The notes under the pieces were generated by a model. It saw only the letters and a program-made list of their open reading frames with translations, searched no databases and was not told the DNA's origin. Of a stretch of DNA of 64,000 nt, positions 41,064-53,751 are shown piece by piece. Origin of the DNA: Macquaria australasica (taxonomy: Eukaryota > Chordata > Actinopteri > Centrarchiformes > Percichthyidae); contig SEMN01000016.1 of NCBI GenBank assembly GCA_005408345.1, forward strand, positions 1,488,001 through 1,552,000, read 5' to 3'. The position numbers were made by a program, and so were the translations under genes. The number at the start of each line of letters is the position of its first letter. Within the stretch, counting starts at the first letter, position 1.

Positions 41064-44000
41064 ATGTATGTGTTGTGTATAGGTATGCATATGGGAGGGA
41101 AGACGGGGTGTGTTGCTACTTTTAGCAGCTGTGGAAAATGTACACTGTATATGCTGTATTGTTAATGTGTTTATAGCAACCAAACATTCCCTATTCATCA
41201 TACTGCACACACACAAACACTTGCACATGTGCTTCCTATGAGTTTTGGCAGTGGTAAAGATGTTTGATCATTAGTTTATTATTTATCTGAAAATATTTAA
41301 GAAAATAAATACAACCACACTTTTTTGTCCATTCGGTTGACACCAAATATTAAACATTTGTCATATTTTCTGCATTTTATGACTTTCTGGGACATGGGAG
41401 ATTTTTTTAAGGATGAATTGGGCTGCAGTAATTGGTTGGGTTCTTTTGGATGTATGCTTTCAGACACTTGACCTGTGTGTGTGCGTTTTTGGTCTGTAAG
41501 CACAGAAGAGGCTGCTACCCACATAATGTACATCTCAACAGCATAAAATAGCGTCACAGGAGTTTTACAGCTCCCTGCTGACATTAATCTACTTAATTAT
41601 TTTTAAACTTTCCTGTCATCCTCTCGAATTTGTTGACATAAGCCCTATATACTTGTTTGCATGGTATCTGCAGTCTCGCCTGTCATTGCGATGAGTCCGA
41701 CTGTGCTCAGTGTGATCGAGGACCAGCAGGTGACTTTGCCCTGTGTGCTATTGGCGGGGAATCCGCTGCCTGAGAGGCAGTGGCTGCACAACTACGGCTT
41801 GGTGAGGACACAGAGAGGAATGCCACAGCTTTTAGATGTCTTCCATGTCTTTATTTTGCATCTGAGTTGAATAACCATGATTTCATTTCAACCTATTTAA
41901 CCTATACATCTTTCAGGTGACCTCAGACCAGTATGTGACAGTGAGGAGGGACGGCAGTCTGCATATTGATAGAGTCCGGCTGGACGATGCGGGTGACTAC
42001 ACCTGTTTGGCTGAAAGCGTTGTTGGGGCCACCAACCATACCACCACTGTCAACGTCTATGGTATAGTGTACAAAATCACACACACAAACCAACTATAAA
42101 CAGACATACACATGCACAAAAAACACAGTAGCCTAGTCTTGAAGATACCTCGTGGAGTTTTTGAGCACTTGATGGACCCATATTGAGCGTATTATACGTA
42201 CAAGATTTGGGGAAATGTGATATTTCTGCTGACTGTACAGGGCAGTAATGCAAATATGTAGTTAGTTATCTATTAGATGGCAGGGGCAAAAAGAGCATCA
42301 CAGTTCCACATACCAGCAGTTGGTGGCATTCATTTCATGTAAAAAGAAGCATAAAAAGGAGAAGCAGGAGATCCAAAACCAATGCTCTTGTTGAAACTGC
42401 CACACTTTAAGTCCCCTATTTTTGGGATTTATAAGCAGTATATAAACATTTAGCATATATATTGTGCATACTGGGACATTTCATGGAACTGAGCCATGGT
42501 TAATGTTATTAATCACTTGTGCTCTTTCTGCTATGACAAGTCGGAACATCTTCTGTGAAAAAGACCTATTGTAAATGCCCCCTTCTGTCATTTCATTTTC
42601 GTTTATTCTGTTACCTCCTCCATGTCCCACTGCCCCTCTTAAACGTCTCCTTTACACTACAGAAGGCTCTTAACCTCATGAATAGGATTATGTTTGAGGT
42701 TGCATTAAAACCAGGAGCAGCTTAGTGCAATGGCAGAGTTTGGAGCACAGTGAGAGGGGAAAATGTGTTCTCCATTTATACTAAAGTCAGTTATTGCCAG
42801 ATTCTACCAACTTAAATAGGAATCCTCCGGCAGCATGTACGTAAAAGCACTGGCTCCCTCAGAACTTGAAATTAGGTCATTCCTTTTCAGATGTACATAC
42901 AAAAAGCACTGGACATCTACACTGTGATGGTCAGTGTATAGTTAATTTGCCATAACCTATGAGAAATACTTTCCATAGTGCCTACATAATGCGAAGTACA
43001 TGCAAAGAGTGCAGGAAGAGGACCACCATGCAATATCAGCTTGTATTATGTACACTGTGAGTGATTTTGTTGTTTAGTTAAATCACATTTTTCATTTCCA
43101 AGAAGATGCTCCAAGCGTCCAAGGGCTGATCTTTTCTGCAGATTCCCAGGGTCGTAACAAACAACAAAAACAAGACAGATAGTGAAGGAGGAAGGGAAAG
43201 GACAAGAAAGGAAAGAATAAAATAAGTGGAACATCGTATGAATGCCGTATGTTCAGTTAGGTACAGGCTTTCTCCAGATGCCTTTGAGATACATACAACA
43301 AAAAGGTGGTGGCAATATATACTGAGACAACCAAACGCACAGTATATACAGAGCACATTGGACTAACTGTCTTATTTTTTTCTTATGTTTCCAGTGATTC
43401 CCACCATTCAGCACGGCCCTCAGGTGTTCAGGACAATTGAGGGCACACCCATCACTCTGCCCTGTCGTGCCAGTGGAGTACCCACCCCTGACATTACCTG
43501 GGCCAAAGTATGTATTGGCATTACCTCTCTATTAGTGTAAAGTAAGCCAAAGTAAGTGCCAGTACTCTGCTTTCAGTGGTGTGCTGTTTTCCTGCCACTG
43601 AAGACCTTCATTTTCTCTCCATTAACGCCAAAATAATAAAAGGGACAGAGGGAAACCACATGAAATTAGTATGTTGGTGAATGAACAAAAAAATTGCAGA
43701 TCAAATGCATAACAGCCAAGATCACATTTTCAATTTCTATTAGGAAGGCTCTATCGCCCAAGTAAGTATTTCTCACTGACGACTTCACATGGATTTTATG
43801 ATGTCTTGACTCAGAAACTCCCACTTGTGCATAAACCTCTTGACTCTTTACATGTAACTGAATGCTGTTATGCAGCTCATTTGGTTTGGAAATTAGTTCT
43901 GTTTGTATTTATAAAGTGCGGCTGTGCAGTTTTGGGCAGTGATACGCTCAGCTCGAAAGAGTCCAGATGTGGATGTTGACTGTTTTCAACTAAAAGGGAA

Positions 44001-46207
44001 CAGGTCCTTGTGTTGTTTTGTGTCAAATGTCAGGGTTGCTATATATTTTTAGTACAATACTTACTCTATTGATGGGCTCTGGCAAGACAATAGCACATGA
44101 TAGGAAAATGCCTGAGGGTACATGTGTACGCCTCATGTGCTGCTCCATGAAATCAGCTCTACCTGTGACCATTGGCCTGTACAGTGTGCTCAGTCTTTAC
44201 ATGTGCACTTTTGTGTGTTAATGTGGACTATAAGCCAGTGTGTGTATGCTCTTTTCCATCTTTTACACTACTTTCTCTGAGTTGTAAAAGCGATGCTGTT
44301 AAAGTGAACAGGGCTACAGGGACATGTGAAACTAGACCCTGCTAAGTTTTGCACCAGCTGTTAAGATGTGATTCCCTCTGATTCCTTTTCTGTTCTTTAT
44401 AACATCAATCAAGTCAAGTCAAGTTAGTCACGTCAGATCCAAAAGGATGGTCCAGAGATGACACAATCCTGGTACACTGACATCACATTTGCTTCGTGTT
44501 TTGTTTCATTTGATTGTATAGTTATACTATGTATAACTATTTTTTTTTCACAGCCTTTTTATTTAACAGCAGGGAAGAAAATAAAATCATAAATTTAAGA
44601 ACACTTAGTAGGTCAAACCACACGTCCTACCACTTTCTTGGACATCATGTCAAGTGTTAATAAAGCTGAGTTAATGAAACAAACTCTGGCCCCTGCCCTT
44701 TCCCTGCTGTGATTTGTTTTGTAGGGTGGGGAGCTGCTGTACTTGGGTGGTCCAGCCTTCTCCCTGGATTCTGATGGCAGCCTCCTCATCACCTCCCCCT
44801 CTGGAAATGAGACTGGAGAGTTCATCTGCACAGCTACCAATGCTGCCGGCTACGCCTCCAGGAAGGTCCAGCTCACTGTCTATGGTAAACCTCACCAGCA
44901 GCTAAAGGCTGGATAAAGTCTGAACAAAGATAAAGAAGAATTGTAGCATTTAATGTCGACAAATTATTACTAAATTAATTCTGAGACATTAATATAATTG
45001 CTGTGATCATTGCCAAGAAGTCTAGCAACCTCTCCCAGCTGGCAAACTACATTACAAGTAATGACTTCACGTCATGACTTCACAGCACAAAGATAGATGC
45101 TTAACACAACAAAACAGGATCTAATATCCATTATTTTGGCTGAATGGTTTCAAATTAATTGTAGTTTATCTTGTCCATGTGCAGATCTAGTGTCCTCAAT
45201 GACTGTTATTGATTCTTAAAGCCAATCTTAAGGCCAAACTTCTAAACTTTAATGTTTCTAAAACCTACAGTACGCAGTCACTCACAGTCACGCCCACTTT
45301 CGATCACAACTGGCCTTGTGTGTAGAGGCGTGAAAATGGGCAGAGCTCCAAGTGCTCAGCAAGTAATTTTCTCAACTTTCCTCACAGTTCTACTTGCGCT
45401 ACTGTGTGCTTCTGTCCATGTTCAGGGCTCATCCACTCTGATCGCATCTGTGTTGGCAGTGATGGAGGAAATTGTCACATATATGTCTAAGAATTTTGAA
45501 TTGAATCGCTGCTTCTGTCTTTGCCTGCCCATGTATTATGTCCAGTCCGTCCTAGATCCGATGTTGGTGGCGCCGGAGGCTCAGCAGAGCCAACGAGAAT
45601 GTCGGTGATTGAGGGTGAGGTCGCCATTTTGCCATGTGAGGTCCGCAGTGTCCCACCTCCCACCATCAGCTGGGCCAAGGAGAAGCAGCTCATCTCCCCT
45701 TTCTCTCCCAGGTGAAACATAAAGAACCACACACAATACTGATGTTGTTCATTGATAATCCAACAACCCCTTGTACACTGCTAGGGTCCATTTTTCACTA
45801 AAATCATTCCTATATTTTGTTTGTCTGACAGAGACAAAAACATATTGCTGCCTTAAAATCCACCCCCATGAATAATTGTTGTCCCTTAACTATAAATAAA
45901 CATTTGGTAAAATCATATTATCCTGGCTGTAAACTGTAAGAGTTGGATTTGTAGTTCTTAAAGACTAAGAGAACCTCCATGCTGTCTACATTGCTGTGCT
46001 CTGTCTCTGGATTGTTCATAGCCTCAGGGTATAGTTTGTGGTTTTATAGGATGACTGAGTAATCATACTCTTCTCTGTGATCTGTTTCACCTACTGTGCG
46101 CCTGCCACAGCAGCTGTAATTGTGGTTGATGGTGGATTAGTAAGAATTACTAGAGTATCTGTTTACAGAAATGACTGAATAAGTCACTGAGTGGAAAACA
46201 TGAGTGA

Positions 46208-46258
<51 letters not shown>

Positions 46259-46339
46259 TGTGTGTGTGCTTGCTTTGTATTTGGAAGTTTTGCAAGAATT
46301 ATTGTCACTCAGACTTTCACTTTACAGTTTAGTTTATTG

Positions 46340-46390
<51 letters not shown>

Positions 46391-49300
46391 CCCCCCAGGC
46401 ACACTCAGCTTCCCTCAGGCTCTATGAAGATCTTGGAGACCAGAGTGTCAGACAGTGGACTTTATGTGTGCGTTGCCTCCAATATTGCTGGTAACCTAAC
46501 GCAATCCATTGAGCTGAGTGTTTTGGGTAAGTTCAAAGATCGCAAATACAAACAAAGTATTAATAATGCTATTATCATGGGTTTTGCTATTATGAATGTA
46601 AGAATTCCTCTTTGTCTAAGACTACTATGTCTAAGTAAATGTTGAGCTATTGTTGAGTTGTGACTGAATACATATAATTTGTGATTTTCTTTCCTCTGCT
46701 GTCATGCATTGATTCTGTCTGATATAGCTGCATTTTAAATTCAGACAGTGAAAACTACCCATTCAATACTCATACATTACCCAAATGAGAGTTGCAGTCT
46801 AAACATACTGTCATTTGGGATTACATAGAATATCTACTGAATGACAGCAGCACATACACTATAGTTACTAGACTTCCAGGCCGACGTATCTGTGTGATAA
46901 ATAACATACAGGTACAGATGAGGCACTAGAGCTTATTAAACCTGGTCCTCTGTCATCTGTGCTACAGTGCCCCCCAGTATCCAGGCTGGCCCCAGGGTAA
47001 TGAAGGTACAGGTGGGTCACCCTGTAGAGCTGCCCTGTATGGTAAGAGGGGTCCCAGAGCCCACCCTCACCTGGACAAAGGATGGTAAGAGGTATCCAGT
47101 ATCACCTGATGGCAGCCTGGCATTGAGAAATGTGGGGCTGGATGACGAAGGAACCTACACCTGCACAGCCACTAACAGTGCAGGCAGAGACGAGGCTCGA
47201 GTTCAGCTTCTAGTGCAAGGTTGGTTTCAGTTAATGACTTGATCCAAAAGACTAAAACCAAATAACAAAAATGCATGTACAATTTTTTAAAGATGCATAC
47301 TAAAACTGTTACAGATGCTTTGTAGTGTGTACAAGTGTATTTTGTAGTGTGTATCTGTCATTTATTATGTGTTTGTGTGTTTTCAGTGCCCCCTGTGGTT
47401 GAGGTATTGGAGCCCCCCTTCAATAGTCCCCTGCAGGAGAGAGTTGCAAACCAGCGTATTGCATTCCCCTGCCCTGCCAAAGGTAAAGGAACATTTACAC
47501 CCACCCTCTGATATTATGAAAAGGAAGATGATTGGCCATTGTCAAGTACAATACAACACATTTATTTTTTCTAATTGCCAATGGTTTCCCTTTCTTCTTC
47601 ATTCAGGTCTTCCTAAGCCAGTGATTCGATGGTTGCGTAATGGCCAGGAACTGACAGGTAATGAGCCCGGCGTGTCCATCCTGGAGGATGGTACGCTGCT
47701 GATTCTGGCCTCTGTGTCACCGCTGGATAATGGAGAGTATGTCTGTGCTGCTGCCAATGATGCTGGATCCACTGAGAGGAAGTACCAGCTCAAAGTCAAT
47801 GGTGATTAACCTATTCTCTGTGGTTCTGACTAGGTCCTGAATAGTTTTACTAGCTCAAAGTCATCACTACAATGCTTAAAGCGCGATAATGTTTGATAAC
47901 CTTTAACACCTCCACAGTGCCCCCGGATTTCCGTGACAGTGAAACACAAGGCAATGTGTCGTTGGTCTTGAGCCAGTCCACCAGCTTGGTGTGTGATGTC
48001 ACAGGAAGTCCGACCCCTGTCATCACCTGGTACAAGGATGGAACTCTTGTAGGTGAAATCCCAATAAGTTGAATAAGCTGTTAACATATACATATGTTAT
48101 GTAAAAATGTTGACAGTTGTCATTCATGTTTACAACTCAAGATGTTAAGATCCAGTTTTTTCCTTTTTTTGCATTAGTACAAATGTTATTTCTTTTAAAG
48201 GTATATACACACATCAAAGACATAGTCAGAGAGATTAAGTAACTTGCTGCCTTATAATTTGGATAACCTATACTTAAACTGTGGTCAAGTAAGTCCTCTA
48301 CAAGGATTGGATCACAAAACTTTACATGCATAAGAGGAATGAGAAATTATAATGAGGAAAAGGAAAGGTTCCTTTCATTTATTAATGAAAGTGCTCATAA
48401 AGACTGAATGAGCTCTGATCACAGGGTACACTGTCCAAGAGAACAGACCTTAAACCACTGTGGATCCTGTGTGCATGCATGTGTGTGTGCAAAGACCAGA
48501 CAGAGCAGCCATGGTGGCAGCATGGTCAAAGCTGTAATGATAGAATAATTATGATAAATTTATGCGAGAACAGAGCACACACTTTGCTGTAACATCCCAG
48601 TTAGCTGGCTGCCTTTTGTTCCCATGCCTGTCAGATTTTTCCTGCAAGGCACAGAAAATAAGAGTGCTGACTTTAATCTGCTAATTATGAACAATCTAAA
48701 TCAACATGCTCTGCTCTCTGAATGTTTTCTACACTTTTTAAATTATATTCCTCATCTGAATAGATCTTTGGCTCTCAGGCAAATTCTACCAGAGTTGTAA
48801 GCTACAGCTTTTTTGGTTTAGATCATTTTATCATGATGTCTTATAATTCGCCCTGTAATTACTGTCAAACAGTATTTCCTAAACTGTAGCTTATGTTGTT
48901 ATTTTTGCTTTTGTGTTTGATTTCATTTATTCATGTTGATCGACAGGTAGTTGCTAATAACAACATCCAAATTCTTGATATGGGAAAAACCCTGAGACTA
49001 CTGAAGGCAGCCACAACAGACGCAGGCAGCTACAGCTGTAAAGCCATCAACATCGCTGGCAGCACAGAAAAAGACTTCTACCTGGATGTACTGGGTGAGT
49101 AAGGGCAGTGAGCAGTTATCTGTGGGAACTGCAAGAAATACAGGGAAAGAGCTGTGTGCAGACTTACAGAACTTCAGGTCAAGTTCAAGTTCTGCAAGGG
49201 GTCAGAACTTGAAATTAATTCCACATTAATGGGAAACCCTTTAAACTCTTTTAATACATAAAAGGAGCCAAGCATGTAGGACTTGTAACCCCCTGGGCTT

Positions 49301-52300
49301 TCTCATTTATTCAGTTTCTTGACAAGTCAGCTAATTGCAGCTAACAATTATACTCTCGCTCTGTGCCCCAGTCCCACCGACCATTGTAGGGTCAGGCTCT
49401 CCTCGAGATGTTTCAGCCATTGTCAAAGAGGAGATCAGTCTGGAGTGCAAAGTGCAAGGAGTGCCCTTTCCTACAATCCATTGGTACAAGGACAGGAAGT
49501 AAGTGCCTCCTAATTTTACAGTCTACATTAGCCTATATTATAGTAAGAATGATCAAACAAATTGAAAAAACTTGGATGAACTTTTGTTTCTAGGCTGGTG
49601 TTTCTTGGTGATCCAAACCTAGAGGTCATCAACAGGGGACAGGTTTTGAGGATAAAAAGTGCCCGTCTTGGGGACAAGGCACGCTACCAGTGTAGTGTCA
49701 TGAATACAGCTGGCAAACAGTCCAAGGACTTCAACCTCAGTGTCTATGGTGAGTGTGGATTATGACAGATCCTAGGCAGTCAGGTACTATATGAAAAGCT
49801 TTCTATTTATACGATAAAACTATGTAAGTATGTTCACACACCTAACGTGACCAAATACAGCTGAATTACACATCTCAGATTTGATCATTTTTGTGCCATT
49901 GTTCCAGTGCCCCCTTCTATCAAAGGTGGCAACATAACCACAGAGGTCACAGCCCTGCTGGACACGGTGGTAACGCTGGAGTGTGAGGCACGTGGAGTGC
50001 CGCTTCCCACCATCACCTGGTACCGAAACGGAGAGGCCATCCTGTCCAACCGACAGGCTCAGTATGTCGAGCGAGGCCACTACCTGAAGATCTCTCGGGC
50101 GCAGGCATCGGATGCTGGCCAGTACACCTGCAAGGTGACCAGTGTGGCCGGGAGCGCTGAGAAGAGCTATGAACTGGATGTCTACTGTAAGAATCTGACA
50201 TCTGACACCTGATTATCTACACACATTTTCTTTTTCACTGTGCTGGATGTCAGCTTGAAACAAAAGTGTTTAGAAACCTATCTTAACTATGTGATTTAGA
50301 AAATTGAGAGCACATTTTGACACTAAATCAGGTTTTCAAACTGTATGAAGTGAGGATCTCTCTGAACTAAAGCTACCATTGTCTCTGCATTTGCAATCCC
50401 TCTCATATGTGCTGAGCTCTGAAGCTTCTTATTGTATTAATCAGGGCTTTTGGTTTCCCTCACAAAGCATAAAGACATTTATAGCAGTCAAGAATAATTT
50501 CAAACAGCTGTGGATAGTCAGCATACAATTGAAAAAATCCTTGATCCTTGAAGTGCACAAAAATGGATACAGAGAGGAGGACTTGAAGCATAAAGCAATT
50601 TTACATGTTGTTGGCTGATGAAAGACTTCAGTGTGAGAAGTAAATAAGATACCAGTCAAGCAGAAAAGTCCTTGAAGCTTTAACCCTCCTTTTATTCTCT
50701 TCCATTTTTATGCATCTTTCCCCCCAGTGCCTCCTACCATTGCAGGGGGTGATGACGGGCCAACTGAGAGGAAAGTGGTCCTCAGCAAGCCTCTGATCCT
50801 GGAGTGTGAGGCTGGGGGACACCCTCCCCCCTCCCTCACCTGGCTGAAGGATGGAGTTCCTGTGCGTGATGGTGAAAGTGTCCGTGTTCTCGAGCAGGGT
50901 AGTAAAATAGAAATCCTCTCAGCCATGGTGTCAGACTCGGGACGTTACGTCTGCGTGGCTACGAGCATCGCTGGGGAGAAGGAGGTCAAATACGACGTCA
51001 GAGTTCTAGGTATAGAAACACACAAAAATAACTGTTTGAATTGGTATAGCCTATACTGTGCTTACGCTAAAAAGCACAGCACATACACACACTCATGCCT
51101 CATTGTTATTATTGTGACATTGTCACCGTCAGGCAGACCCAAACTAACGAGACTTGATGGGAAAACAAGTGGGCTATCTCTGTGCATCCAAAAATGCATA
51201 AAGTACCTTTTTAAATTTTGTAAAATATACTTTTCTAGGAGGTTTGCTTGCTTGTGTGCATGCATGTTGTGGCAATATAATTTTTCTAAAGCCTTGGCCT
51301 GACCTCACTGTTCTTTCCACATCGATTTCTTTGTTGGACTTTTGACTCAAACTGTTCTCATTAATGAAAATAAAGATTGATTTGTCTCTCCGCATAGTAT
51401 GTGAACAGCAGTTCAGCATTTAGTTCAACACTGCTCACAAAGACAGCAAGTTCAAAATAAATAGAAGCCAGACATTTGATTCAGCCTATGCCAGGTAAAA
51501 CACATCAGAGAGAAAAGTCTTCATAGAAGGTTGTTACCATAAGTGGCCACCCAGTTACAAGTGTTTTATAGCTGCTAAGAGCCAGGACATGTGTTCAGGA
51601 CTTATCTAGGTCCAGGTTACCTAAGCCATACTGGCTTGAGCTGTCATCATAAATTAGAAACTATCCTGAAAAGTGCTCTCAATATGGCTCAAAGTGGGAC
51701 TTGTTAACTCGTGTTAGTAAAAACCTGATTTGCTTTTATGTATTTCTACTTCTAACTATAAGCAAACCTAATCACTCCAATAACTACAGCCTGTCATGTT
51801 TAGTTTATTCTTCAGCAGTTTGAGACAGCTGGAAAAATATTGCGCCGTTGTTGGCAGGATTCGAACCTGCGCGGGGAGACCCCAATGGATTTCTAGTCCA
51901 TCGCCTTAACCACTCGGCCACGACAACCCTGAAACTTGAGCTGATACTGTTGCTTCATGCTGAGGCTGTTGCTATCTACGCCACGTGTGCATTCCACGTG
52001 GGAAACAGACACCTGCCATTTCAGTGTGGCTTTGCATGTCTGACTGAAATGACTCTGAAATTTCAGCTCAGTACATTTCAGAGCAAGAGACCCCAGGCAA
52101 AAGATATTATCTTAACATCCCTCATAATATCTTTACTGATCTTTTCTGATATTGTTACTATCAGTAGCAGAAATAAAGGAAGAATAGAAAGAATAAATAA
52201 AAGTAATGGAAAAACAGTTTGAAAGTTGTGACATGGTTTTCCAGTCTTAAATATAGGGAAATATAAATTTTAAAACATGCATTTATTGTGGTTTTCCAGA

Positions 52301-53713
52301 GACGAATACATTGAAATATTAAAATTAAGATTTTTTTTTTTCAATCCTAGTTCCTCCTTTCATTGACGGAGCTGATGACGTGACAGACAGCACAGTGATA
52401 ATCAACAGCCCTTTGGAGCTGGAGTGTCAGGCCACTGGAACACCTGCACCTGTCATCACGTAAGATCTCATGCATACAGGGAAACAGACATAAATACACA
52501 TGCACACACACACACATATGCACTGTAAAAACTATTATATTCCAGGTGGTATAAAGATGGAAAACCAGTCAGACAGGGTCAGGGGTTGCGGGTGGCAGCC
52601 AGCGGTCGGCGGCTGGTCGTTTCCCGCGCTCAGGTCTCTGACACGGCTCGTTTTCAGTGTGTGGCCACTAATGAAGCAGGAGACCAAGAGAGGGACTTCA
52701 ATGTGGTAGTCCATGGTAATATATTAAAATGTTTTATCATATGATTTGCAGTAAAACTTTCAGACAACATGAATATGGTGGATAGATTTGCATGCAGTAT
52801 AATTGTAATACATGTAATTTATGCTTTAAATGCAAACCCCAGGGACGCTCCCACTGTGGGTGAATACTACTCTCTGCCTTTTTGTAATTTCCTTTTTTCC
52901 AAATTTACTGTTGTAAAGTGATAACTTTATCCTCTTCATCTTTCCAGTTCCTCCATCCATTCGCACCACCGGGCCGGCTGAACATTCAGTGGTTCTCCAC
53001 AAGCCCATCAGTCTAGAGTGCATCTCCAGTGGCATCCCTCCTCCCAGCATTACCTGGCTTAAAGATGGCCGACCTGTCGACACAACACAGGGGCACCTTA
53101 AGGTTAGTTCCCTGATTGACTAAATATTAATTCATTCATTTTGATATAACTGGAGTAGGCACAGCTACAGGCAAAACCTACGTGCAGACACCAAACTCTG
53201 TAAGACAGGGTTCGTCAACTGGCGGCCCCTGGGCCACATCCGGCCCGCCAAAGCGAGGAACAAAATACACTACAATATTTAGCATAATTAGCAGCACTGT
53301 CACCTCACAACCAGAAGTTCTCAGTTCAAACCCACTGGCAAGTGGAATAGGTGAAGCTGAAATGAAATCTCTTGTTCTTTTATGAATGGAATGCAGCTTG
53401 TGCCATATTTTCACACAAGAATAGGGAGAAACTTATAGCTCTCATTTAACATTTCCTTTTTTTTTTTTCACTTTTGCGTGGCTGACAAACAATTCAAAAG
53501 GCTTTTCTTTCTGCTTCTTGCAAGCATTTTCCACCAATCAGGACATTGAGAGCACCATTTCATATGTTGCCATCATATGTTACAGTGTCTAGTTATCTTC
53601 ATGGATATCCCATGTTTTTTAGAAATCTGTTCACACTGATAGGCTAACAAAAATAACAATAATTTTGTAAAAAAAAAATATATATATATATTAAAACTAA
53701 TAGGCTAATTAGG

Positions 53714-53751
<38 letters not shown>

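Larger units (their letters stand above)
45712..46398 (+). other. hmcn1: hmcn1 intron 22
   Basis: Non-coding; its last 190 bases are dominated by the two TG tracts listed separately. Confidence 0.6.

Noticed and set aside
46191..46645. Cys-Val repeat ORFs over intron 22
   Set aside because: Reading frames through TG microsatellites; only the exon 23 part is real.
48049..48056. Alternative exon 27 donor four bases downstream (GTGAAA)
   Set aside because: Would shift the frame relative to exon 28, whereas GTAGGT keeps it.
51846..51927. The tRNA-like sequence as the head of a tRNA-derived SINE
   Set aside because: Full-length tRNA with intact arms, no SINE body or tail downstream, and a T5 terminator close to its end.
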